This document shows, in pieces, positions 33,696 to 43,316 of a stretch of 64,000 nt of DNA. The DNA is from an uncultured Acidobacteriota bacterium (GTDB lineage: Bacteria; Acidobacteriota; Terriglobia; Terriglobales; Acidobacteriaceae). The notes beneath the pieces were generated by a model, which worked only from the letters and a program-made list of their open reading frames with translations, had not been told where the DNA came from and ran no database searches. Location: NCBI GenBank assembly GCA_903832055.1, contig CAILAC010000016.1:868001-932000 (forward strand), read 5' to 3'. Within the stretch, counting starts at the first letter, position 1. Each line of letters opens with the position of its first letter. The position numbers were made by a program, and so were the translations under genes.

Positions 33696-35240
33696 CTACT
33701 CCTCGAGAATCCAGGTATCTTTACTGCCCCCGCCCTGCGAGGAATTGACGACCAGCGATCCCTTCTCAAGAGCCACGCGCGTCAGGCCACCGGGCACGAT
33801 ATTCACCTTGTCCCCGAAGAGTATGTACGGCCGCAGGTCAACATGACGCGGCTCCATCCGGCTACCAAAAAGACAGGGGGCCCGGGAGAAATCGAGCGTT
33901 GGCTGGGCGATATAGTTGCGAGGATTGGCTTCAATAGCCCGGGCAAACTCGGCGCGCTCCTTGGCAGAAGAATGCGGTCCGATCAGCATGCCGTAGCCAC
34001 CACTCTCACCGACCGCCTTGACCACCAGCTTGTCCAGATTGGCCAGCACATGCTGCCGCGACTTCTCTTCAGTAAGCAGATAGGTTTCCACATTGTTGAG
34101 AATCGGCTCTTCATCCAGGTAGTACTTGATGATGCGGGGAACATAGGCGTACATCGCCTTGTCGTCGGCCAGACCGGTTCCAAAAGCGTTGGTCACGGTG
34201 ACATTGCCGGCGCGATAGGCGTTGAAAAGGCCGGCGCAGCCCAGAGTTGAATCTGAGCGGAAGATCAGCGGGTCGCTGAAGTCGTCATCCACGCGGCGGT
34301 AGATCACGTCAACACGCTTGAGGCCGTCCGTGGTGCGCATGTAGACAATGTTGTCGTGGGTGACCAGGTCACGGCCTTCGACGAGATCGATGCCCATCTG
34401 GCGGGCGAGGTAGGTGTGCTCAAAGTAGGCGGAATTGTAGACACCCGGCGTCAGAAGCACGATGTTTGGCTCAGGGCGGCCCTCGGGGGCCAGCGAACGC
34501 AGCGTGTTCAAGAGGAGCTGCGGATAGTGCTCGATGGGCCGAACACCCTGACTATGGAAAAGCTGCGGGAAAGTCCGCTTCATCACCCGGCGGTTGGTAA
34601 GCATGTAGCTCACGCCGGATGGAACGCGCAGATTGTCTTCGAGCACAACGAACTCGCCAGACCGCAGGCGCAGCAGATCTGAGCCAACCACCGCTATATA
34701 TACGTTGCGGGGCACTTCAAGGCCGCACATCTGGCGGCGGTAGTGCTTGCAACTGTAGACCATGTCGCGTGGAACAACACGGTCCCGCAAAATCTTGGCG
34801 TCTCCGTAGATGTCACGCAGAAAGTGATTGAGGGCCGCGATGCGCTGGGTCAGGCCCCGTTCAATGAGGTCCCATTCGCTTGCGGTAATGAGCCGGGGCA
34901 GCAGGTCATAGGGAAAGATGCGTTCAGTACCCTCATCGCGCCCATAGACCGTAAAGGTGATGCCCTGCGTCAAAAAGGAGAGATCGGCTGACTGCTTGCG
35001 GCGCAGCAACTCTTCATGGGGCAGGCTGGCGAGTGCCTCTACCAGTGCCTGGTAGTGAGGGCGAATGCCTCCGTCGGGCGTGCACATCTCATCGAATGCG
35101 CCATCAAGCAGGTAGTCACGAAACAGAGTTTCCACTTCGATTGGCTGGCGAACTTTATCTGTTGCCGCGAGTTCTCCGCCGGTGCCACGGGTCTCGCTCG
35201 CAGCCTCAATTTCCAATTTGACAGGCTCGTCTGTACTCAT
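33696..35240 (-). CDS. Circularly permuted type 2 ATP-grasp protein
   Basis: The 514-aa protein has the features of this family: [53 protein letters not shown], then [13 protein letters not shown] for nucleotide binding and the C-terminal [19 protein letters not shown]-grasp enzymes of this class are predicted to ligate amino acids or peptides through an acyl-phosphate. It heads the leftward three-gene unit with the Alpha-E (110 nt) and transglutaminase proteins. Confidence 0.92.
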   Translation of the reverse strand: MSTDEPVKLEIEAASETRGTGGELAATDKVRQPIEVETLFRDYLLDGAFDEMCTPDGGIRPHYQALVEALASLPHEELLRRKQSADLSFLTQGITFTVYGRDEGTERIFPYDLLPRLITASEWDLIERGLTQRIAALNHFLRDIYGDAKILRDRVVPRDMVYSCKHYRRQMCGLEVPRNVYIAVVGSDLLRLRSGEFVVLEDNLRVPSGVSYMLTNRRVMKRTFPQLFHSQGVRPIEHYPQLLLNTLRSLAPEGRPEPNIVLLTPGVYNSAYFEHTYLARQMGIDLVEGRDLVTHDNIVYMRTTDGLKRVDVIYRRVDDDFSDPLIFRSDSTLGCAGLFNAYRAGNVTVTNAFGTGLADDKAMYAYVPRIIKYYLDEEPILNNVETYLLTEEKSRQHVLANLDKLVVKAVGESGGYGMLIGPHSSAKERAEFARAIEANPRNYIAQPTLDFSRAPCLFGSRMEPRHVDLRPYILFGDKVNIVPGGLTRVALEKGSLVVNSSQGGGSKDTWILEE

Positions 35241-35471
35241 CCGGCTGACTGCAATTCCTTTGGTCGACTGGTGTCATGAACTGGTGAAACAAATCCGTGC
35301 GAACCCACCTAGAGTACACCCAAGGAAATGAACACCACCTAAGGAAATGGCTCCTATTGCTCAAAGGAGGCAATTTACAGCGAGAAAAAGCATGCACAAG
35401 CAGGGTGAGAACGCCACTGACCGGTTTGCCCTGACAGAGGGCTGGAGCATTCCCGAAAAATCGTCCTGCGC

Positions 35472-35511
35472 AAAAACAAAAGCGGCCCATTCTCCTGTGA
35501 GGATGAGCCGC
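35472..35511 (-). terminator. Rho-independent terminator of the glutamine synthetase gene
   Basis: On the minus strand a roughly 13-bp stem with one mismatch and one G-U pair (35482-35511) is followed by TTTTGTTTTT (A-rich on the + strand at 35472-35481). It lies about 30 nt beyond the gene's stop codon. Confidence 0.75.
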
Positions 35512-35537
35512 TCGCGGTTTGCAACAGTTGCTTCAGT

Positions 35538-36968
35538 CTAGAACAGGCTCCAGAGCGCCTGGTTGTAGACTTCGTGGTGATATTGCACCTCTGAGCCTTT
35601 GACGAAAGTACCCAACTGGCGCGGAGAGCGATCAGCCGCTGCGCGCTTCAGGTCGGCGAAACGGCCCTGCACGTCGGCACCCAGAATTTCAGCGACCCAT
35701 TCTGAGCTCGTAAAGTCTTCAATCGCCGAGTAGATGTTATCCGGCAGGTAGCGCTGCGCCTGGCGCAGGTTGTCGATGGCTGAAACGTCGCCGTCGATGC
35801 CCGTTTTGAAGAGCGAGTACATCACCAGATAAGGATTGGCATCAGGACCGACCGAGCGCACCTCGACACGCATCGATTTTGAATTGCCGATTGGTACGCG
35901 CACCATGGAGCCCCGGTCAGTGGCCGAAGCCTTGATCTGGTTGGGCGCTTCAAAGTGTGGGTCAAGGCGGCGGTAGGAGTTCACGCTCGGGTTGAGGATG
36001 AGGCAAATGTCGAGCGAGTGGCTGAGGATGCGGTCGATGTAATCCCAGCCCATGGCCGAGAGCTTCTCCTGGCCGTTCGCGTCCCAGAAGAGGTTGGTTT
36101 TGTCTTTGGTGATCGACATGTTCGTGTGCATCCCGCTGCCGTTGACGCCGACGACCGGCTTGGGCAGGAAGCTGGCGGTGTAGCCCATCGAGGTTGCGAT
36201 CTGGCGGCTGAGCAGTTTGTAGAGCTGGATCTGGTCGGCTGCGGCAACAACTTCGCTGTAGCTGTAGTTGATTTCAAACTGGCTCGGCGCAACTTCCGGG
36301 TGGTCCTTTTCGTTCTGGAAGCCCATCGCGCGCTGCACTTCGGCGGCGGTGTCGATGAATTTGCGCAGCGGGTCGAGCGGAAGTGAGTGGTAATAGCCGC
36401 CCGTAGAGACGAATTCGAACTTGCCGGTCTCGTGGTAACTCTTTTCTGCGTCGATGCCTTTGAAGAGGAAGCCTTCAATTTCGTTGGCGGCATTGAGGGT
36501 GTAACCCTTTTCGGCATAGAGCTTGTCGGAGTAGCTCTTGAGTACGCCGCGCAGGTCGCCGGCATAGGGTTCTCCAGACTTGTCAATGACCGTGCCAAAG
36601 ACCAGCACTTTGCCGGTGCCGAAAACGTCCGCAGGAACCCAATAGAATGCACTCCAGTCGATGCCGAGGCGCAGGTCGCTCTCCTTCTGAGCGGTAAAGC
36701 CGCGGATCGACGAGCCATCAAAGGTCAGGTTGTCGTAGCTCGACAGCAGGAATTTCTTGTCATAATCCAGCAGGTGCAGACGGCCCTCGAGGTCGCTGAA
36801 CAGCACCGTTACAGCCTTGATGTGCTTCTCATCGGTCAGATACCTGAGCCGCTTCTCGCGAATTTCGTCCGGCGAAACGCGATTGACCCGATCAAACTTG
36901 GCTTTTAGGTTAAGCTCTTCCAATTCTTCATAGGTGAGTGCTAGAAAGTTACGATATTCGGTCGGCAT
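35538..36968 (-). CDS. glnA: Glutamine synthetase, type I family
   Basis: The 476-aa protein matches GSI enzymes: FDGSSIRGF for metal/ATP binding, NEIEGFLF carrying a metal-binding Glu, NGSGMHTNMS with the active-site His, NPSVNSYRRL and RVEVRSVGPDANPY near the end. It condenses glutamate and ammonia to glutamine in the cytoplasm. The N-terminal region is unusually long and variable, and I do not see the classical adenylylation NLYDLP near the C-terminus, so control by GlnE looks unlikely. It has a strong AAGGAG ribosome site and its own terminator. Confidence 0.93.
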   Translation of the reverse strand: MPTEYRNFLALTYEELEELNLKAKFDRVNRVSPDEIREKRLRYLTDEKHIKAVTVLFSDLEGRLHLLDYDKKFLLSSYDNLTFDGSSIRGFTAQKESDLRLGIDWSAFYWVPADVFGTGKVLVFGTVIDKSGEPYAGDLRGVLKSYSDKLYAEKGYTLNAANEIEGFLFKGIDAEKSYHETGKFEFVSTGGYYHSLPLDPLRKFIDTAAEVQRAMGFQNEKDHPEVAPSQFEINYSYSEVVAAADQIQLYKLLSRQIATSMGYTASFLPKPVVGVNGSGMHTNMSITKDKTNLFWDANGQEKLSAMGWDYIDRILSHSLDICLILNPSVNSYRRLDPHFEAPNQIKASATDRGSMVRVPIGNSKSMRVEVRSVGPDANPYLVMYSLFKTGIDGDVSAIDNLRQAQRYLPDNIYSAIEDFTSSEWVAEILGADVQGRFADLKRAAADRSPRQLGTFVKGSEVQYHHEVYNQALWSLF

Positions 36969-37220
36969 GGTTCTCCTTCTTGGCAGTTCTGAATGCGATA
37001 TAAGGCAGCGCCATCGAACTCAACCGGGCTGCGGATAAATCTTCACACAAGGGTAACGCGTCTTAGCCGCGCGCGACTATGGAAAATGTGCCGGCACTTT
37101 GGCCGCCAGGGTCTGCCGCGTGTGAGGAGGCTTTTTGGGCCTGCGCATACGATGAGGAATTGCTTTCCTCCAACCGTTGGTTCGCTGGTAGCATCGCCTT
37201 CAAGGAGTCTCCATCTGACC

Positions 37221-39176
37221 ATGTTCTCTTCACGCGTCCGCTCTGTCGGTCCCAAGTACCTTTTTGCTCTCGTTGTTTCTGCATTGGCACTTTTGCCCGC
37301 CAGTGCAAACGCACAGAAAAGCACGATCCTGATTACGGCCGACCTGTCTGAAGCGCCGCGCAAGCTCTTCCATGCGGAAATTGACATCCCCGTAACCGCC
37401 GGACCACTGACCTTGACCACGCCGAAGTGGATTCCCGGCAATCACCGCCCGACCGGGCCGGTGGATGACATCACGGGTGTGGTCTTTACCGTGGATGGCA
37501 AGCCGCTGCCCTGGCGGCGTGACGATGTGGAGCTCTACGAGTTTCACCTGACGATCCCGGCAGGGGCGACAACCCTGCATGCGCACCTGGACTGCATTGC
37601 GCTCGAGCGCATTACCCAGCGCATGGCGGTACTGGAGTGGGAGAAGCTGATGCTCTACCCGGCGAACACCCCGGTGAAGGAGATTGCGATTCAGCCATCG
37701 CTCAAGGTTCCCGATGGCTGGGGAGTTGGTACGGCGCTCAAGCCGGTTGGGACTGGAGCCTATCCGGTGCCTGCGGCGGGCGCGACGACACAGTTTGCAG
37801 TGACCAACGTGGAGCAGCTGGAAGATTCGCCGATCATCACCGGGCTTTACTTCCATGAATTTCCGCTGGCTCCCGAGGTAACGCCCAAGCATTATCTCGA
37901 CGTGGTATCGGACTTCCCCGAGGACTCGAAGCTTCGTCCGTCGGTGCTGGCAGAGGTGAGCAATCTGGTGCGTGAGGCTGGCGCGGTCTACAGTTCGCAT
38001 CACTACACGGTGTACCACTTTCTGCTGACGCTGTCGGATATCGCCGGCGGCGAGGGTTTGGAGCACCATGAATCCTCTGACAACGGCGTGGATGAGAAGG
38101 CGTTCTCTGACGATGATCACCAGTTGGCAGATGCTGACCTGCTTTCACATGAGTTCACGCACTCGTGGAATGGCAAGTATCGGCGCCCCGCAGGGCTGTA
38201 TCAGCCGGACTTTGCGACGGCGCAGCAGGGTGCTTTGCTGTGGGTGTACGAGGGCATGACGCAGTATCTGGGCAACGTGCTGGCGGCTCGTTCAGGGCTC
38301 AAGAATCAGCAGCAGTACCGTGAGCTGCTGGCACTGTCGGCGGCGAATCTGGATTCCAAGGTTGGGCGCGAATGGCGGCCGACGGAGGACACGGCAATTG
38401 CGGCGAGCATTCTGCGCGGGGGAAATCCTGCGTGGTCCAACTGGAAGCGCGGGCAGGATTACTACCAGGAAGGCGAGCTGCTTTGGCTGGATGCGGATAC
38501 GCTGATTCGCAAGCTCACCGGCGGGAAGAAGTCGCTGGATGATTTCCAGAAGATCTTCCTCGGCAAGGGCGGCGAGACAGGGCCGATGATTGTGACCTAC
38601 ACGCGGGACGAGCTGGTTGCTGACCTGAATCAGGTAGTTGCGTATGACTGGGCAAAGTTCCTGCATGAGCGGATTGATCTGATCAACCCCCGGGCAGATC
38701 TGGCCGGCATTGAGCAGGGCGGTTACCGGCTCGTCTATCGCGACAAGCCGAGCCGGAGTGAGCGGACGATGACCTACGACGAGGACGGTGATGGCCCTCG
38801 GCGCGGGCCGGATGTCTGGTACTCGATTGGGTTGCGGCTGACCAGCAACGGGCAGATTGCCGACGTGCGCGTGAATGGGCCTGCGGACAAGGCGAAGCTT
38901 GCGCCGGGATACAAGATTCTGGCGGTGGATGGAAATATCTACTCTGCCGAATCGCTGAAAGATGCGATCAAGGCGGCGAAGGGACGGACGGAGCCGATTC
39001 GGCTGATCGTGCAGGCGGATACGTTTGTTTCGACCATCGAGATCAACTATCACGAGGGCGAGCGATATCCGACGCTGGAACGGGTTTCAGGAACGCGCGC
39101 GTATCTGGATGAGATCACCACGCCGCGCACGGTTCCAGAGAAGGTTGCCGAGGAAAAGAAGACCGACGACGATTAG
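37221..39176 (+). CDS. Secreted M61-family metallopeptidase with PDZ domain
   Basis: The open frame extends back to 36993, but ATG 37221 begins a signal peptide (MFSSRVRSVGPKYLFALVV, cleaved after ASANA), so I use it, giving 651 aa. The M61 domain carries the zinc motif HEFTH in LLSHEFTHSWNGKYRRP, with GMTQYLG downstream, and a C-terminal PDZ domain (IGLRLTSNGQIADVRVNGP then PGYKILAVDG). M61 glycyl aminopeptidases act on N-terminal Gly/Ala peptides in the periplasm. It is divergent from glutamine synthetase and ends in a strong terminator. Confidence 0.9.
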   Translation: MFSSRVRSVGPKYLFALVVSALALLPASANAQKSTILITADLSEAPRKLFHAEIDIPVTAGPLTLTTPKWIPGNHRPTGPVDDITGVVFTVDGKPLPWRRDDVELYEFHLTIPAGATTLHAHLDCIALERITQRMAVLEWEKLMLYPANTPVKEIAIQPSLKVPDGWGVGTALKPVGTGAYPVPAAGATTQFAVTNVEQLEDSPIITGLYFHEFPLAPEVTPKHYLDVVSDFPEDSKLRPSVLAEVSNLVREAGAVYSSHHYTVYHFLLTLSDIAGGEGLEHHESSDNGVDEKAFSDDDHQLADADLLSHEFTHSWNGKYRRPAGLYQPDFATAQQGALLWVYEGMTQYLGNVLAARSGLKNQQQYRELLALSAANLDSKVGREWRPTEDTAIAASILRGGNPAWSNWKRGQDYYQEGELLWLDADTLIRKLTGGKKSLDDFQKIFLGKGGETGPMIVTYTRDELVADLNQVVAYDWAKFLHERIDLINPRADLAGIEQGGYRLVYRDKPSRSERTMTYDEDGDGPRRGPDVWYSIGLRLTSNGQIADVRVNGPADKAKLAPGYKILAVDGNIYSAESLKDAIKAAKGRTEPIRLIVQADTFVSTIEINYHEGERYPTLERVSGTRAYLDEITTPRTVPEKVAEEKKTDDD

Positions 39177-39208
39177 TCTGCTGCCTCGAAATATTGCAGA
39201 TGGTGATA

Positions 39209-39246
39209 AGCGGCCCCTGTTTTCGCCACAGGTGGCCGCTTTTTTG
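39209..39246 (+). terminator. Rho-independent terminator of the M61 peptidase gene
   Basis: The stem pairs AGCGGCC (39209-39215) with GGCCGCT (39234-39240), extended by inner CTGT/ACAG pairs, and is followed by a T6 run starting at 39240. Confidence 0.85.
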
Positions 39247-39411
39247 CTGGAAATTGGCGCACACAGCGCGAATCTAGGGGGGTGATCCCACCCATTCCGC
39301 AAGTGCGCGGAATGGATGGGGCACCCGGTTTTGTTGGCGACTCCGCTTTCAGCTTTGCTGGACAACCATCCTTATAGGGTAGTCTTTTGCTCAGGAGAAT
39401 CTGCGCATACT

Positions 39412-41373
39412 ATGAACCCTTCGCTTCGGACCTCGCTGCTCTGGTTGACTCGTCTTTGTCTTGTTTTCATCGCTCTGGCTGCTGCTGCGCCGCTGGTGGC
39501 GGAGGAGGCAGAGGTGCCTCAAGAGAGCTTTGTCAAATCGCACTACACCAAGTATGAGTACCGGATCCCGATGCGGGATGGGAAGCGGCTGTTTACGGCG
39601 GTGTATGTGCCGAAGGCGAGCGCGTTTGCCGGGGATGCGGGGCCGTACCCCTTCATGATGGACCGGACGCCTTACAGTGTGGGGCCTTACGGGGTGGACC
39701 AGTATCCGTCGCGACTGGGGCCCTCGGATGAGTTTGAGAAGGGTGGGTACATCTTTGTCTACCAGGATGTGCGCGGGCGGTGGATGAGCGAGGGCGAGTT
39801 TGTGGAGATGCGCCCGCACATTGACGAGAAGAAGGTGATGTCAGGGCCGAAGGCGGATGTGGACGACGCCTCGGACACCTATGACACGATCGAGTTTCTG
39901 CTGAAGCATGTCGCGAACAACAACGGCAAGGTGGGCATCTGGGGGATTTCGTACCCTGGGTTTTACACGTCGGCGAGCATCATCGATTCGCACCCGGCTC
40001 TGGTGGCGGCGAGCCCGCAGGCGCCGATGACTGATCTGTTCTTAAGCGATGACAGCTACCATGGCGGCGCGTTCATGCTTTCGGCAAACTTCGGGTTCTA
40101 CGTATTTTTCACGCCGAGCAAGAATCCCGAGACGCCGCATCCGACGGTGGGATTTGATTTTGGAACACCGGATTCGTACAGGTTTTACCTGAACGCGGGC
40201 AGCCTGGCGGAGATGGAGAAGCAGTATCTGAAGGGGACGAACTGGCTGTACGTGGACCAGATGAAGCACGACACTTATGACAGCTACTGGCAGGAGCGGG
40301 ACCTCTCGCGGCACATGAAGAATGTGAAGTGCGCGGTGCTGGTGGTGGGCGGCTGGTATGACGCGGAAGACCTGAGCGGGCCTTACAAGACGTTTAACGC
40401 AATCAGCAAATTTAACCCGGAGACGCCGACGACGCTGGTGGAGGGGCCGTGGGTGCATGGGGGCTGGTCACGCAATGACGGGAGCCGGCTGGGCGATGTT
40501 TCGTTCAACGCGAAGACTTCAGAGTACTTCAGGGCAAATGTGCAGTTCCCCTTCTTTGAGCATTATCTGAAGGGCAAGGGGGCAGCGCAGCCGAAGGCGG
40601 TGGTGTTTGAGACGGGTACCAATGTCTGGCGGAGCTTTGAGAGCTGGCCACCGAAGGCTGCGACGGCAAAGACACTGTATTTTCACGCCAACGGCAAGCT
40701 GAGCTTTGATGCCCCGACGGATGCTGCGAGCTCTGACGCGTACGTGAGCGATCCGGCGCATCCGGTGCCGTTTGTGGGGTATACGACGGACACGGTGCCG
40801 CAGCGATACATGGTGGACGACCAGCGCTTTGCGAGCTACCGGCCGGACGTGTTGGTGTACGAGAGCGACGTGCTTGAGGAAGATGTGACGATTGCAGGGC
40901 CGATTGCGCCGAAGTTGAAGGTGGCGAGCACGGGGACGGACTCTGACTTTGACGTGAAGCTGATTGATGTTTACCCAGAGGACTATCCGAATCCTGAAGA
41001 GGGCAGTGGCAGGCCGAACAAGCGGGTGATCGATGCTCCGCCATTGTTTATGGGTGGATATCAGCAATTGCTGCGCGGTGAGCCGATGCGCGCTAAGTTT
41101 CGCAACAGCTGGGAGAAGCCGGAAGCACTGACGCCGGGGAAGATGGCAGAGGTGGATTACACGATGCCGGACCTGTTCCATACATTCCGGCGCGGTCACC
41201 GGATCATGGTGCAGGTGCAGTCGAGCTGGTTTCCGCTGACAGACCGGAATCCGCAGACGTTCACGGATATACCGTTTGCGAAGCCGGAACAGTTTGTGAA
41301 GGCGACGGAGACGGTGTTTCACGAAAAGGATGCGGCATCGGGGGTAGAGGTGCTGGTGATGCCGAAGCCGTAG
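39412..41373 (+). CDS. Secreted CocE/NonD-family hydrolase (S15 X-Pro dipeptidyl-peptidase-like)
   Basis: I chose ATG 39412, which starts a signal peptide (MNPSLRTSLLWLTRLCLVFIA, cleaved near LVAEE); the frame from 39316 adds a non-signal leader. The 653-aa protein has the alpha/beta-hydrolase core YRIPMRDGKRL and GIWGISYPGFYTS, with the nucleophile Ser in GISYPG, and the C-terminal jelly-roll domain of CocE/X-Pro peptidases (VDYTMPDLFHTFRRGHRIMV). It probably acts as a periplasmic ester or N-terminal dipeptide hydrolase. The coding strand is very G-rich, which produces several long antisense open frames that are not genes. Confidence 0.9.
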   Translation: MNPSLRTSLLWLTRLCLVFIALAAAAPLVAEEAEVPQESFVKSHYTKYEYRIPMRDGKRLFTAVYVPKASAFAGDAGPYPFMMDRTPYSVGPYGVDQYPSRLGPSDEFEKGGYIFVYQDVRGRWMSEGEFVEMRPHIDEKKVMSGPKADVDDASDTYDTIEFLLKHVANNNGKVGIWGISYPGFYTSASIIDSHPALVAASPQAPMTDLFLSDDSYHGGAFMLSANFGFYVFFTPSKNPETPHPTVGFDFGTPDSYRFYLNAGSLAEMEKQYLKGTNWLYVDQMKHDTYDSYWQERDLSRHMKNVKCAVLVVGGWYDAEDLSGPYKTFNAISKFNPETPTTLVEGPWVHGGWSRNDGSRLGDVSFNAKTSEYFRANVQFPFFEHYLKGKGAAQPKAVVFETGTNVWRSFESWPPKAATAKTLYFHANGKLSFDAPTDAASSDAYVSDPAHPVPFVGYTTDTVPQRYMVDDQRFASYRPDVLVYESDVLEEDVTIAGPIAPKLKVASTGTDSDFDVKLIDVYPEDYPNPEEGSGRPNKRVIDAPPLFMGGYQQLLRGEPMRAKFRNSWEKPEALTPGKMAEVDYTMPDLFHTFRRGHRIMVQVQSSWFPLTDRNPQTFTDIPFAKPEQFVKATETVFHEKDAASGVEVLVMPKP

Positions 41374-41397
41374 ATTGGAAAGGAATTGGCGGGAATG

Positions 41398-41437
41398 AAA
41401 AAGCCCTTCAGCTGGATATACCGGCTGAAGGGCTTTT
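41398..41437. terminator. Bidirectional terminator between convergent genes
   Basis: The stem AAGCCCTTCAGC (41401-41412) pairs with GCTGAAGGGCTT (41424-41435). An A run on its left and a T run on its right let it work for both the S15-like gene (+) and the Ig-like gene (-). Confidence 0.85.
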
Positions 41438-41468
41438 GACTGCTGTGGTGCGGCTTGTTTGCGGGAAA

Positions 41469-42437
41469 CTAGTTGACGGTCAGGGCCAGCGATGTGGAGT
41501 GCACATTGGAGGTGAGGCCGTCGCTTGACTGGGCCGTGACGGTGAAGGTGTAGGAGCCTTTTGGGGTGCCGGGATTGTAGGTCGGCGGATGGTGGAAGTA
41601 ACCGTAGCGGGCGGAACACGCGGTAGTTCCGGCGATGGACAAGATACCGACCATGAGAAGCAAGGCTGTGCGGCCGAGGAGATTGCGCTTGCGGCCGAGC
41701 AAGCCCAGTCCAAGGATGCCAGGGAAGAGGACGGCGAGAACGAGGGGGGCACCGTGGCCGGAAGCCGGGAGGCCCTGGGGAGTTTCGTTGAGAGCCTTGC
41801 TGCCAGCGGGCGATGTGGTCTGGACGGTCAAGTCAGCCTTCACCGCAGCGCTAGTGGCCGTGACCTGGAGATTGGCTGGCGTATAGGTGCAAGTGACACC
41901 GATGGGCAGGCCCGAGCAGGAGAGGCTGATGAAGCCGGTGAATCCGTTGAGCGGCGTCACGGTCATGACGACGTTACCGGCCGCGCCCGCTTTGAGGGTG
42001 AGCGAAGCTGGAACAATCGCGACGGAAAAATCGGGCGTTACTGTCGCCATGGGATGCACGACGACTGGCTGGGAGAGAGAGGCGAGTCTCACCGAGTCAC
42101 CGCTGTAAACAGCGCGCACGGCGTGGTCGCCGCCGGTAAGCGAATCCAGCTTGATCTCGGCGCGACCCTCGCGGTCGAGCGCGGAGCCGGCGATTTCTTG
42201 GCCGCGGTCAACGAGCGTGACTACGCCGGATGCCGGGGCGCCATCGGCTCCGAGAACCGTTGCGGAGAAAGTTGCGACTGTATGCCCGCTGGTTTCGCGG
42301 GTTTCTGCTGTCAGCGTGGTTTGTGTGGCGGTTTGTGCCAGGGCAAAGGTGCTGCCGAGCCCTAGAACGACTGTCCCAACCAATGCCCCAACCATCGCGA
42401 TGCGCGTCAATGGACGCATGCCAAAATCAATACTCAC
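41469..42437 (-). CDS. Secreted Ig-like repeat protein with C-terminal hydrophobic segments
   Basis: This 322-aa protein starts at GTG 42437; ATG 42419 (MRPLTRIAMVG) is an alternative. It has a signal peptide ending at FALAQ, an Ig-like domain (about 35-125, ending AVRAVYSGDS), a second beta-domain with SCSGLPIGVTCTYTPANL, then two hydrophobic stretches around an RKR linker (LLGRKRNLLGR), an internal SIAGTTAC resembling a lipobox, and a final beta-strand segment. This layout recurs in secreted or surface proteins of Acidobacteriaceae. Role unknown, perhaps cell-surface adhesion. Confidence 0.7.
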   Translation of the reverse strand: MSIDFGMRPLTRIAMVGALVGTVVLGLGSTFALAQTATQTTLTAETRETSGHTVATFSATVLGADGAPASGVVTLVDRGQEIAGSALDREGRAEIKLDSLTGGDHAVRAVYSGDSVRLASLSQPVVVHPMATVTPDFSVAIVPASLTLKAGAAGNVVMTVTPLNGFTGFISLSCSGLPIGVTCTYTPANLQVTATSAAVKADLTVQTTSPAGSKALNETPQGLPASGHGAPLVLAVLFPGILGLGLLGRKRNLLGRTALLLMVGILSIAGTTACSARYGYFHHPPTYNPGTPKGSYTFTVTAQSSDGLTSNVHSTSLALTVN

Positions 42438-42704
42438 CCGTTGCCAACCTCTGCCGAAAAAGTCTCACGAAGCCGCATTCAACGCAGCTGGAATCTCAAT
42501 TGTATCTGCCCGCGGCCCATGGAAGCGAAACTGAGGCTGCGGGCGCGAAGATTGGGGACCAGGATTGCTGCTTGCACCTGAGGTGAGAGACGCTGTCGGC
42601 GGCTTGACGTAAGCCGGGAGGGAGCGAATTCGAGTCGGTTTCGGGGCATGTTCAAGGTGCGAGAAGGGTGGCGGGTTAAGATCATCTATTCGGAGCCAAC
42701 GACA

Positions 42705-43295
42705 ATGATTGCTCACCTGCGCGGCAAGCTGATTCACAAACAACCCGGCCAGGCCATTGTGGAGGCGGCGGGTGTGGGGTATGACGTCACGATTTCAGTG
42801 CCCACGTTTACGGCGCTGCCGGGGGTGGGGGCGGAGGCTTCGCTGCACATTCATACCCAGGTGCGGGAGGACGCGATTTCGCTGTTCGGCTTTCTGGAGC
42901 GCGACGAAAAGCGGCTGTTTGAGCGCCTGATCACCGTGACGGGCGTAGGGCCGAAGTTGGCAATTACGCTGCTGAGCGGGCTCTCAGCGGAGCGGGCGGT
43001 GACGGCGATTCGCGGGCAGGACCATGCGACGCTGGTGCGGATTCCGGGGGTTGGGAAGAAGCTGGCTGAACGGCTGGTGCTGGAACTGAAGGACAAGCTG
43101 GATGATTTTGCAGCGGCTCCGGTGGCGGCCTCAGTGCATGGGGCGGCGGTCGAAGATGTGCTCTCGGCGCTGACCAATCTGGGCTACCAGCGGGTGGCGG
43201 CCGAGAAGGCTGTGCAGCATTCGGTCGAGAAGGAGTCCGGGCTGGCGGGGGATTTTGATGGGTTGTTCCGGGCTGCGCTGAAGATTATCCGCTGA
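42705..43295 (+). CDS. ruvA: Holliday junction ATP-dependent DNA helicase subunit RuvA
   Basis: I chose ATG 42705 (MIAHLRGKL), the conserved RuvA N-terminus; the frame from 42648 adds an unrelated leader. The 196-aa length is normal. The OB domain (1-62), the central helix-hairpin-helix motifs (TVTGVGPKLAITLL and IPGVGKKLAERLVLEL) and the flexible C-terminal domain III (LTNLGYQRVAAEKAV) are all visible. RuvA tetramers bind Holliday junctions and load RuvB. ruvB and ruvC are not in the window. Confidence 0.96.
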   Translation: MIAHLRGKLIHKQPGQAIVEAAGVGYDVTISVPTFTALPGVGAEASLHIHTQVREDAISLFGFLERDEKRLFERLITVTGVGPKLAITLLSGLSAERAVTAIRGQDHATLVRIPGVGKKLAERLVLELKDKLDDFAAAPVAASVHGAAVEDVLSALTNLGYQRVAAEKAVQHSVEKESGLAGDFDGLFRAALKIIR

Positions 43296-43316
43296 TTTTG
43301 CTAATCTCATTCGAGT

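Noticed and set aside
40519-41619. 366-aa His/Arg/Pro-rich antisense frame
   Set aside because: It is antisense to the CocE/S15-like gene and the terminator; its low-complexity composition is an artefact.
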